In this document: positions 1 through 4,434 of the stretch, piece after piece | How positions within the stretch are numbered: position 1 is the stretch's first letter | Layout of the letters: each line of letters opens with the position of its first letter | DNA from: an uncultured Lachnospiraceae bacterium | Lineage (GTDB): Bacteria > Bacillota_A > Clostridia > Lachnospirales > Lachnospiraceae | Assembly (NCBI GenBank): GCA_946621895.1 | Contig: CAMOOZ010000264.1 | Location: 1 to 5,024, forward strand | Direction: 5' to 3' | Length of the DNA: 5,024 nt | The notes under the pieces: model-generated | Seen by the model: only the letters and a program-made list of their open reading frames with translations | Databases searched by the model: none | What the model was told of the DNA's origin: nothing | Translations under genes and position numbers: made by a program

Positions 1-149
1 ATTTTGCCTATTATCATCATGCGATCCGGTTTATGGAAGTCTCCTTCCGCCCCAGGCATGGCGGCGTGAATTCGATCAACATTCCTCGGATCATCGGGAT
101 CGGGAGACAGGCGCTGAAAGATTTTCGTGCCTTCCGCAAGGATATGTAA
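1..149 (+). CDS. Probable family 2 glycosyltransferase, C-terminal end only
   Basis: This is the last 48 codons of a gene that begins before the window. The reading frame is open from the left edge and ends in TAA at 147-149. The translated end contains the stretch SFRPRHGGVNSINIPRIIGI, followed by a basic helix ending in ALKDFRAFRKDM. An Arg-Pro-Arg followed by a Gly-rich NSIN motif and an IG-ALKDF helix is, from memory, typical of the C-terminus of GT2-type glycosyltransferases of Clostridia, which transfer sugars from nucleotide or lipid donors at the membrane. The catalytic GT-A domain with its DXD motif lies outside the window, so the family call rests on this tail alone. No membrane segment is visible in the part present. 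A likely terminator follows 46 nt after the stop. The call is plausible but not secure; another protein with a similar basic tail cannot be excluded. Confidence 0.55.
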   Translation, partial: FAYYHHAIRFMEVSFRPRHGGVNSINIPRIIGIGRQALKDFRAFRKDM

Positions 150-195
150 CAGGCGATTGAAAGCAAATACGAATTAAGCATTTCGATGAAAATGC

Positions 196-234
196 GCATT
201 GGATGGATGCGCGCTCCGTCGGGATGCTTTTTTT
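196..234 (+). terminator. Likely intrinsic terminator after the glycosyltransferase gene
   Basis: An imperfect hairpin is followed directly by seven T. The outer arm GCATT (196-200) pairs with GATGC (223-227), with one G-T wobble. After a small internal loop, GATGGA (202-207) pairs with TCCGTC (215-220), with one wobble, around a 7-nt loop at 208-214. The T run is 228-234. An alternative stem, GCGCAT (194-199) with ATGCGC (207-212), overlaps it. The position after the upstream stop codon supports its role as the end of that transcript. Confidence 0.65.
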
Positions 235-283
235 GTTGCATAGAACGCTGCAAAGGAACTTTCATTTTACAGAATGAGACTTC

Positions 284-457
284 GTGATCACGATCATGAA
301 CCTGGTAATACCGGTGACGAGTGTGCAGGCGGCAGTATCTCTGCCGGAAATATCGGGCAGAAGATATGTCACGACTTATACGTATTCTTCGACCGGAAAA
401 GTATATGCGTTTTCAGACACTGCACTCTCCCAAAAGACCGGCGGATATGCAGGGAAA
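284..457 (+). other. Signal-peptide-like reading frame, possible displaced N-terminus of the gene ending at 833
   Basis: The frame starting at GTG 284 reads MITIMNLVIPVTSVQA and then AVSLPEIS: a hydrophobic stretch ending in a VQA-A site like that used by signal peptidase I. It is followed by a Tyr/Thr/Ser-rich segment (RRYVTTYTYSSTGKVYAFSD) that reads like an exported beta-rich domain. The frame runs to a stop at 515-517, but after about 450 its sequence becomes less protein-like, while the frame ending at 833 becomes convincing. One base removed near the GGGAAA at 452-457 would fuse the two into KTGGYAGNGYQIQLQDG. Upstream, TGA at 275-277 closes this frame. ATG 274 in the next frame would supply a basic start (MRLR) if one base were removed near 283. 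No good Shine-Dalgarno stands before GTG 284; AAAGGA at 252-257 is too far away. I infer a secreted-protein gene with frame damage. I cannot name a family. Confidence 0.4.
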
Positions 458-833
458 CGGATATCAGATACAGCTGCAGGATGGCCCGCAGGCCGGCAGG
501 GAAGAGCTTCGGGCTGAGGAAACCGCATCGGGAGAGCAGCGTGTTTTAGCCGTGGAAAACACCGGAAACGCGGGTAATGCCGGGACGGAAGGGCTTCGGG
601 CTGAGGAAACCGCATCGGGGGAACAGTGTGCTTTCACCGAGGAAACCGAATCGGGGGAACAGCATGTTTCCACCATGGAAAATACCGAAAACGCGGGACA
701 GGTAAGCGGCGGAAAAAAACAGGAGCCCGAAAGGATTGACGGACCTTTCCGGACTCCTGAGGAATGCAGAGAGCAGATGCGGGAGCTGGTGAACAGGATC
801 GAGGAAGAGGAAATGAAGAAGTATTACTTCTGA
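321..833 (+). CDS. Hypothetical acidic protein with internal repeats; possibly the C-terminal part of a frameshifted secreted protein
   Basis: I do not recognise this gene. The frame ends in TGA at 831-833. Its start is uncertain: GTG 321, ATG 366 and ATG 405 are all possible and none has a strong ribosome binding site. From about 447 the codons look like those of the neighbouring genes. The middle of the protein is a low-complexity Glu/Gly/Asn region with EET(A/E)SGEQ three times and the related segments VENTGNAG and MENTENAG. The end, DGPFRTPEECREQMRELVNR followed by an EEEE-rich helix and KKYYF, looks like a charged amphipathic helix. No catalytic motif or membrane segment is visible in this frame. 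A signal-peptide-like N-terminus lies in another frame just upstream, so the intact ancestor may have been an exported protein with a repetitive linker. The stop overlaps that of pgsA by 10 bp tail to tail, and the terminator of the opposing gene set lies within it. Confidence 0.5.
   Translation: MCRRQYLCRKYRAEDMSRLIRILRPEKYMRFQTLHSPKRPADMQGNGYQIQLQDGPQAGREELRAEETASGEQRVLAVENTGNAGNAGTEGLRAEETASGEQCAFTEETESGEQHVSTMENTENAGQVSGGKKQEPERIDGPFRTPEECREQMRELVNRIEEEEMKKYYF
501..662 (+). repeat. In-frame degenerate tandem repeats inside the hypothetical gene
   Basis: A 39-nt unit at 501-539 recurs at 588-626 with three mismatches, 87 nt (29 codons) further on. Its last 24 nt appear a third time at 639-662. 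All copies keep the same reading phase and encode EET(A/E)SGEQ, the two longer ones preceded by (E/G)LRA. A second unit, 552-574, recurs at 675-697 (VENTGNAG and MENTENAG). The interleaving suggests duplication of a compound block followed by divergence. Spacing multiples of three argue that the repeats arose under coding constraint. Confidence 0.75.
713..759 (-). terminator. Intrinsic terminator of the minus-strand gene set ending with pgsA
   Basis: Read on the minus strand, CAGGAG (759-754) pairs with CTCCTG (725-720). Inside it, after one mismatch, a 3-bp stem, a 1-nt bulge and a 5-bp stem (AAAGG with CCTTT) close a 9-nt loop. The 3' arm is followed at once by seven T (719-713). This is the classical form of a Rho-independent terminator and starts 64 nt beyond the pgsA stop. 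On the plus strand the hairpin has no T run after it, so it works in one direction only. It lies within the opposing reading frame. Confidence 0.8.
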
Positions 834-1393
834 GCCGCCTGCTTTTCCGCAGCCTCCTCCTCCCGCACCACATCCCAGTTTTTGATCAGGTAATCCGCAA
901 GCGAGATAATTGTCAGCGCAAGCGCGATCCACATGATCACCTGGGTGGCGATCCGGAAATAGGGATGATCAAGGTTTATGATCATCATGCAGACCATGAT
1001 CATCTGGAAGGTGGTCTTGAATTTTCCCCAGTAGCTGGCGGCCAGCACCCGCCCCTTGTCTGAGGCGACGAGGCGAAAGCCGCTGATCACAAATTCCCGG
1101 GCGATAATGATCAGGACGACGGGGCAGGGGATCCGCCCGATATCCAGCAGACAGATCAGCGCGGAGCAGACCAGCAGCTTATCCGCAAGCGGGTCCATAA
1201 ACTTGCCGAAATTCGTGATCAGATTGTATTTTCTGGCAATTTTGCCGTCCAGCAGATCGGTCAGGGAGGCGATAATGAAGATTCCCAGCGCGATCCAGTC
1301 GGACCAGGGATCCGCATAATTCGTCAGCAGAAAAAAGACGAAAAAGGGAATCAGAAAAACCCTGAGCATGGTCAGCTTATTCGGCAGATTCAT
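824..1393 (-). CDS. pgsA: CDP-diacylglycerol--glycerol-3-phosphate 3-phosphatidyltransferase
   Basis: This integral membrane enzyme makes phosphatidylglycerol phosphate from CDP-diacylglycerol and glycerol 3-phosphate, the committed step towards phosphatidylglycerol and cardiolipin. The 189-residue length fits the family. The CDP-alcohol phosphotransferase motif is complete: D46, D49-G50, A53-R54, G63, D67 and D71, which bind the metal ion and the CDP moiety. Hydrophobic segments lie roughly at residues 12-24, 34-48, 76-100 and 127-170, as expected for a multi-spanning protein. The N-terminus MNLPNKLTMLRVFLIPFFV is typical, and AAAAGGAG-type binding (AAAAGGAG at 1409-1402) stands 8 nt before ATG, which fixes the start. 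It is the last gene of the minus-strand set, 179 nt after rimO, with a terminator downstream. Its stop overlaps the stop of the opposing gene by 10 bp. PgsA rather than PgsA-like or cardiolipin synthase is favoured by sequence and by position next to rimO. Confidence 0.93.
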   Translation of the reverse strand: MNLPNKLTMLRVFLIPFFVFFLLTNYADPWSDWIALGIFIIASLTDLLDGKIARKYNLITNFGKFMDPLADKLLVCSALICLLDIGRIPCPVVLIIIAREFVISGFRLVASDKGRVLAASYWGKFKTTFQMIMVCMMIINLDHPYFRIATQVIMWIALALTIISLADYLIKNWDVVREEEAAEKQAAQK

Positions 1394-1434
1394 TGCGATA
1401 ACTCCTTTTGTATTTTTTCAATATCTCTGTATAA

Positions 1435-1469
1435 TATCGTAAACGCATTTAGAAAATGCATTTACGATA
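1435..1469. repeat. Near-perfect 16-bp inverted repeat upstream of pgsA
   Basis: TATCGTAAACGCATTT (1435-1450) and AAATGCATTTACGATA (1454-1469) are complementary over 16 positions except for one G-T type pair, around a 3-nt spacer. Its pgsA-proximal end is 41 nt from the pgsA start codon and lies just upstream of the ribosome binding site region. Neither side is followed by a T run, so it is not an intrinsic terminator as it stands. It could be an RNA hairpin that protects or processes the transcript, a protein-binding palindrome, or a dispersed repeat. Confidence 0.7.
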
Positions 1470-1490
1470 CCCCTCCGGGGAGGAGCGCAC

Positions 1491-1530
1491 GGCCGCGGCA
1501 TGGAAATATGTTGCTTCGCAACCCGTGGCC
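1491..1530. repeat. GC-rich compound hairpin in the rimO-pgsA spacer
   Basis: GGCCGCGG (1491-1498) pairs with CCGTGGCC (1523-1530), with one G-T wobble on the plus strand. Inside it GTTGC (1510-1514) pairs perfectly with GCAAC (1518-1522) around TTC, stacked directly on the outer stem, leaving an 11-nt one-sided bulge at 1499-1509. The shape resembles intergenic palindromic elements scattered in Lachnospiraceae genomes, an impression from memory rather than a match. No T run follows on either strand. Confidence 0.55.
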
Positions 1531-1538
1531 GGCGGGGG

Positions 1539-1571
1539 AAACGGGTTAAAGTGCAGGCACTTAATTCGTTT
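1539..1571. repeat. Imperfect inverted repeat just after the rimO stop
   Basis: On the plus strand AAACGGGTTAAAGTG (1539-1553) pairs with CACTTAATTCGTTT (1558-1571), with one bulged A, two G-T wobbles and a 4-nt loop. It begins one base after the rimO stop codon (1573-1575). The wobbles become A-C mismatches on the minus strand, so the RNA stem is stronger on the plus strand. The 5' arm shares ACGGGTT (1541-1547) with an alternative pairing to AACCCGT (1520-1526) from the neighbouring hairpin. Confidence 0.5.
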
Positions 1572-1572
1572 C

Positions 1573-2931
1573 CTATAAATTAAATTTGATCGGGGGGCTG
1601 ACCTCCAGGAGAGAGGCACTCAGATCATAGCCCTCAGCGCTGTCCGTGCGGACACGCACCATATCCCCGGTGATCAGCTCCCGCGGTGAGGAAACAAACA
1701 CCAGACCATCCACCTCCGGAGCATCCCGATAGCTTCTGCCCACATAAACGCCCGGGGAATCGGAAAGTGCGCCTTCCACAAGAATATCCAGCTCTTTTCC
1801 CACGAGTGCTTTGTTTTTGGCAAAGGTGATCTCCTGCTGTGCGGCCAGCAGCTCGTTTTTCCACCGCTCCTTGCGTTTCCAGTGGATCTGCTCGGGCATC
1901 CGGGCGGCAGGAGTGCCCTCTTCCCTTGAGTAGGTAAAGACGCCCAGCCGGTCAAAGCGCAGCGCCCGGATGAAATCCAGGCATTCCTCGTGATCCTGCT
2001 CTGTTTCCCCGGGAAAGCCCGTGATCAGCGTGGTTCGCAGGCAGATCCCGGGAATCGTGTCCCGAAGTTTTCCGATCAGTGCCTTCAGCTGTGTCTGCGT
2101 GGTTTTCCTGCCCATCCGTTTTAATATGCCGTCAGCTGCATGCTGGATCGGAATATCCAGATAGGGAAGAACCTTCGGCAGCGCTGCCATTGCGCGGATC
2201 AGCGCATCGTCCAGCTCCTCCGGATAGCAGTAAAGCAGCCTGATCCAGGAAAGATCAAGCGCCGAGAGCTTTTCCAGAAGCTGCGGAAGCCGCTTTTGCC
2301 CATACAGGTCCACACCGTAGAGCGTGGTCTCCTGCGCCACCAGGATAAGCTCCTTTACGCCCGCATCGGCCAGCTTTTCCGCTTCCTTTAACAGAGCTTC
2401 CTCCGGAATGCTCCGGTAGGGGCCGCGGATCTTCGGGATGATGCAGTAGGTGCAGCATTTGTCGCAGCCCTCGGCGATCTTCAGATAAGCGTAATGCCCC
2501 GGCGTGGAGAGCATTCTTTCCGGGACGGCATAAGGCTTCTCGTTCAGCGGGCGCAGCAGCATGATCGGCGCTTCTTCTCCCGCTTCAAGCCGATTTAACG
2601 CCTCTGCCAGCTCACCCTGCGAGGAGGTGCCGATCACAGCGTCCACCTCGGGGATGTCCCTTCGGATCTCCTCCCAGTACCTCTGCGCAAGACATCCCGC
2701 GCAGAGCAGGTACTTAAGCGAGCCGGAGGTCTTCAGGCCGGCGTAATGCAGCAGCGTATCGATGCTTTCCGCCTTCGCGTCCCCGATGAAGCAGCAGGTA
2801 TTTACGACCACTGCCTCCGCCTCATCCTCCTCATCGGTCAGGGTATGGCCGGAGGCGGCAAGCAGGGAAAGCATCTTCTCGGTGTCTACGAGATTTTTAT
2901 CGCAGCCGAGCGAAATGAAAAGGATCCGCAA
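1573..2931 (-). CDS. rimO: Ribosomal protein S12 methylthiotransferase RimO
   Basis: RimO is a radical-SAM enzyme that adds a methylthio group to a conserved aspartate of ribosomal protein S12. The 452-residue protein has the full family layout. The N-terminal methylthiotransferase domain (about 1-130) has the cluster-binding cysteines C10, C46 and C80. The radical-SAM domain has CX3CX2C at C156, C160 and C163, followed by IIPKIRGPYRS. A C-terminal TRAM domain spans about 372-443. The segment YLDIPIQHAADGILKRMGR and the start MRILFISLGCDKNLVDTEKM are typical of RimO rather than MiaB or MtaB. The start codon is TTG: the frame is closed by TAA (the rpoZ stop codon, read in the same frame) 15 nt upstream, no ATG lies between, and the next Met (residue 20) would lose C10. 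No Shine-Dalgarno is visible before it, so translational coupling to rpoZ is likely. An extra cysteine, C159, sits beside C160. Confidence 0.95.
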   Translation of the reverse strand: MRILFISLGCDKNLVDTEKMLSLLAASGHTLTDEEDEAEAVVVNTCCFIGDAKAESIDTLLHYAGLKTSGSLKYLLCAGCLAQRYWEEIRRDIPEVDAVIGTSSQGELAEALNRLEAGEEAPIMLLRPLNEKPYAVPERMLSTPGHYAYLKIAEGCDKCCTYCIIPKIRGPYRSIPEEALLKEAEKLADAGVKELILVAQETTLYGVDLYGQKRLPQLLEKLSALDLSWIRLLYCYPEELDDALIRAMAALPKVLPYLDIPIQHAADGILKRMGRKTTQTQLKALIGKLRDTIPGICLRTTLITGFPGETEQDHEECLDFIRALRFDRLGVFTYSREEGTPAARMPEQIHWKRKERWKNELLAAQQEITFAKNKALVGKELDILVEGALSDSPGVYVGRSYRDAPEVDGLVFVSSPRELITGDMVRVRTDSAEGYDLSASLLEVSPPIKFNL

Positions 2932-2939
2932 AGGATAAA

Positions 2940-2958
2940 GCCGGGGTTATTCCCCGGC
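2940..2958 (-). promoter_or_regulatory. GC-rich hairpin spanning the rpoZ stop codon, before the rimO start
   Basis: On the minus strand GCCGGGG (2958-2952) pairs perfectly with CCCCGGC (2946-2940) around the loop AATAA, which contains the rpoZ stop codon TAA. The stem ends 8 nt before the rimO TTG start. It is followed by TTTATCCTTT, too interrupted for a confident terminator but able to weaken read-through. The hairpin could set the ratio of rpoZ to rimO expression, by partial termination or by controlling re-initiation. That role is inferred. Confidence 0.6.
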
Positions 2959-3396
2959 CTCCCCGTCTACATCATCGCCTTCAAGGCCTGCCAGCTCATC
3001 CATGCCCTCCGGCTTGGAGAAACCGTCGTCCTCCCGCTCATAGGGGGAATCATCCTCCGCGTCTTCGTTCTGCTCCAGCTCATCCTCATCCGTTTCGTCA
3101 TCGGAATCGATGGCCCAGTTGATATCGGCTTCGGACACCGGCTCCTGCGGCTCCTCTTCCTCGTAATTACTGTTCAGCAGGTGGAGCTTGCCCTCCTCCA
3201 GCTCCTCCACCGCGATGGAAAGAGGCTTTTTATCCAGAGAATCCCTGACTAACGGAATATCTCCGGCAATAAGCTGGCGGGCTCTCCTCGCGGTGGCCAT
3301 CACAATGGAATAACGGCTGTTCACCGCCATTGTTTCCCCGGATTCCGCGTCATGATTCACGACCTCCATGAGGTCTGAGTAGGATGGATGTAACAT
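2947..3396 (-). CDS. rpoZ: DNA-directed RNA polymerase omega subunit with long acidic C-terminal tail
   Basis: Omega is the small subunit that binds the beta-prime subunit, helps assemble and stabilise RNA polymerase, and in some bacteria contributes to the ppGpp site. The conserved core is residues 1 to about 75: MLHPSYSDLMEVV, then NSRYSIVMATARRARQLI, then KPLSIAVEELEEGKL. The protein is 149 residues, much longer than the roughly 60-100 usual for bacterial omega. The extra length is a tail (79-149) in which 34 of 71 residues are Asp or Glu and only two are Arg or Lys, so it is probably disordered. The start is fixed by AGGAGG at 3411-3406, 9 nt before ATG 3396, and by homology. An open frame extends up to 3567, but that part is gmk read in another frame. 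The gene starts 4 nt after the gmk stop, and its ribosome binding site lies within the gmk end. Confidence 0.93.
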   Translation of the reverse strand: MLHPSYSDLMEVVNHDAESGETMAVNSRYSIVMATARRARQLIAGDIPLVRDSLDKKPLSIAVEELEEGKLHLLNSNYEEEEPQEPVSEADINWAIDSDDETDEDELEQNEDAEDDSPYEREDDGFSKPEGMDELAGLEGDDVDGEAGE

Positions 3397-3400
3397 GGTT

Positions 3401-4069
3401 TTATGCCTCCTGTTCTTCAGCTCGTGCTGCTGTTTCGTTAACTTTAAAATCCCCCTCCCGCAGCTGCCTGCGGATCTCACGGATCGTCTCCTCATTCCGA
3501 AAGGCCGCAAAATGAGCGGAGCGGATAACGCCCAGCAGCTCTTTATAGCAGGTCTCCAGATCATCATTGATCAGGACATAGTCATAGCTCTCAATCCCTT
3601 CGGATTCCTCGGCAGCCCGCTGCAGGCGCCTGAGGATCACCTCGGGCTCCTCCGTGCCCCGGCTCACCAGCCGGTTTTTCAGCTCCCCTGCGCTGGGCGG
3701 GAGGATAAAGACGAGCAGCGCGTCCGGATATTCCCGTTTGACCTTCATCGCCCCCTGGATCTCAATCTCCAGGATGACATCCATGCCCTCCGAGAGCCGC
3801 TTTTCCACATAGGCTCTGGGGGTGCCGTAGTAATTGCCCACATATTCCGCATGCTCGATGAACCCGTTTTCCCGGATGGTCTTTTCGAATTCCTCTCTGG
3901 TCACGAAGAAGTAGGACACCCCGTCCTCTTCGCCGGGCCTGGGCGCTCTGGTCGTCATGGAAACGGAAAGACAGAACTGTTCATTCCGTTCGGTCAGAAG
4001 ATTCATCAGCGTGCCTTTCCCCGTGCCGGCAAAGCCGCTGACCACGATTAGTATTCCCCTGGCGTTCAT
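3401..4069 (-). CDS. gmk: Guanylate kinase
   Basis: Guanylate kinase phosphorylates GMP to GDP with ATP in the cytoplasm, feeding GTP, dGTP and (p)ppGpp pools. The 222-residue protein has the P-loop GFAGTGKGT at residues 12-20, then the GMP-binding segment SVSMTTRAPRPGEEDGVSYF at 35-54, in which S37, R41, R44 and Y53 match the nucleotide-contacting residues of the E. coli enzyme. Downstream are NYYGTP and ILEIEIQGA, the usual lid-region and core motifs, and RRLQRAAEE. The last 15 or so residues (VNETAARAEEQEA) are a short charged extension that also encodes the rpoZ ribosome binding site. The start at ATG 4069 has GGGAGG (4085-4080) 10 nt upstream, and an in-frame TGA lies three codons before it. 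The gene follows remA after 80 nt and precedes rpoZ by 4 nt, the common Firmicute gmk-rpoZ pair. Confidence 0.96.
   Translation of the reverse strand: MNARGILIVVSGFAGTGKGTLMNLLTERNEQFCLSVSMTTRAPRPGEEDGVSYFFVTREEFEKTIRENGFIEHAEYVGNYYGTPRAYVEKRLSEGMDVILEIEIQGAMKVKREYPDALLVFILPPSAGELKNRLVSRGTEEPEVILRRLQRAAEESEGIESYDYVLINDDLETCYKELLGVIRSAHFAAFRNEETIREIRRQLREGDFKVNETAARAEEQEA
3406..3411 (-). promoter_or_regulatory. Ribosome binding site that decides the rpoZ start
   Basis: AGGAGG on the minus strand lies inside the last codons of gmk and 9 nt before ATG 3396. The open frame continues well upstream, so this site, together with the omega homology beginning at MLHPSYSDL, is what selects the start. 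Confidence 0.85.
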
Positions 4070-4149
4070 TCTTGATCATCCTCCCGGAAACATGCAGCGG
4101 CGGCACTGCGATCCGCAGATCATCGCATCACGAAGCCTCCTGTCCGGCT

Positions 4150-4434
4150 TCAGGGATCCTCCTCCGGCGGGCCGGCAAAGCTGCCGCGCATGGCCTCGGC
4201 TCCGGTCCTGGCTCCGATCGTCTCCGGGAGCAGCGCGGACAGCACCACATGCCCGGAATCCATGATCAGCACAGCCTTGGTCTTTCTGCCCTGCGAGGCA
4301 TCTACGATCTTTCCCTCGTCCCTGGCGGTCTGGACCAGCCGCTTCATCGGAGCGGAATCCGGACTCACCACGGCCACCAGCTTGGAGGCGTTTACCATGT
4401 TTCCATAACCGATATGGATAAATGCGCCGGTCAT
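4150..4434 (-). CDS. remA: RemA-family DNA-binding regulator (DUF370)
   Basis: RemA is a small DNA-binding protein. In Bacillus subtilis it forms ring-like oligomers, activates extracellular matrix operons and influences osmoprotectant genes. The 94-residue product matches the family along its length: a start like FIHIGYGNMVNASKLVAVVS, then PDSAPMKRLVQTARDEGKIV, DASQGRKTKAVLIMDSGHVV and LSALLPETI. The basic RKTK stretch is part of the region implicated in DNA contact. The final 15 or so residues (ending SFAGPPEEDP) are an acidic extension slightly beyond the family core. The start ATG 4434-4432 overlaps the yicC stop as ATGA. The nearest Shine-Dalgarno-like AGGGAG (4457-4452) is 17 nt away, so translation is probably coupled to yicC. 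Its targets in this organism cannot be read from the window. Confidence 0.93.
   Translation of the reverse strand: MTGAFIHIGYGNMVNASKLVAVVSPDSAPMKRLVQTARDEGKIVDASQGRKTKAVLIMDSGHVVLSALLPETIGARTGAEAMRGSFAGPPEEDP

Noticed and set aside
236..253. Short inverted repeat TTGCA/TGCAA before the hypothetical gene
   Set aside because: Five-bp arms are too short to support an operator, and no matching promoter could be placed around it.
17..265. Minus-strand open frame of 82 codons under the glycosyltransferase end
   Set aside because: It is antisense to a convincing C-terminus and runs through the terminator hairpin; no protein-like features.
274..549. Plus-strand frame starting at ATG 274
   Set aside because: After MRLR its composition is not protein-like (DHDHEPGNTGDE and then scattered Cys/Arg). 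Only its first codons may belong to the real gene, if one base is shifted.
501..662. CRISPR-like regular repeats
   Set aside because: Units are unevenly spaced, diverged and in coding phase; no palindromic repeat of constant length with unique spacers.
546..932. Minus-strand open frame of 128 codons across the repeats and the pgsA end
   Set aside because: It overlaps pgsA in another frame, mirrors the repeat region, and spans the minus-strand terminator.
960..1010. Cluster of GATC/TGATCA sites
   Set aside because: They fall in pgsA where Met-Ile-Met runs are encoded with ATG and ATC; codon choice explains them.
1430..1435. TATAAT on the plus strand as a promoter -10 box
   Set aside because: The hexamer at the expected -35 distance (TTTGTA) is poor, and nothing on the plus strand downstream needs it. 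No confident pgsA promoter was found on the minus strand either.
2746..3252. Plus-strand open frame of 168 codons opposite rimO and rpoZ
   Set aside because: It spans the junction of two recognised genes on the other strand; a shadow caused by their codon use.
3397..3567. N-terminal extension of rpoZ up to 3567
   Set aside because: This stretch is gmk coding sequence in another frame; omega homology and the ribosome binding site both start the protein at 3396.
3395..4051. Plus-strand open frame of 218 codons opposite gmk
   Set aside because: It is exactly antisense to guanylate kinase, whose motifs are unmistakable.
4106..4118. Small hairpin CTGCG/CGCAG in the 80-nt remA-gmk gap
   Set aside because: Five base pairs in a GC-rich stretch with no T run; could be chance. 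Apart from the gmk ribosome binding site I see nothing else in this gap.
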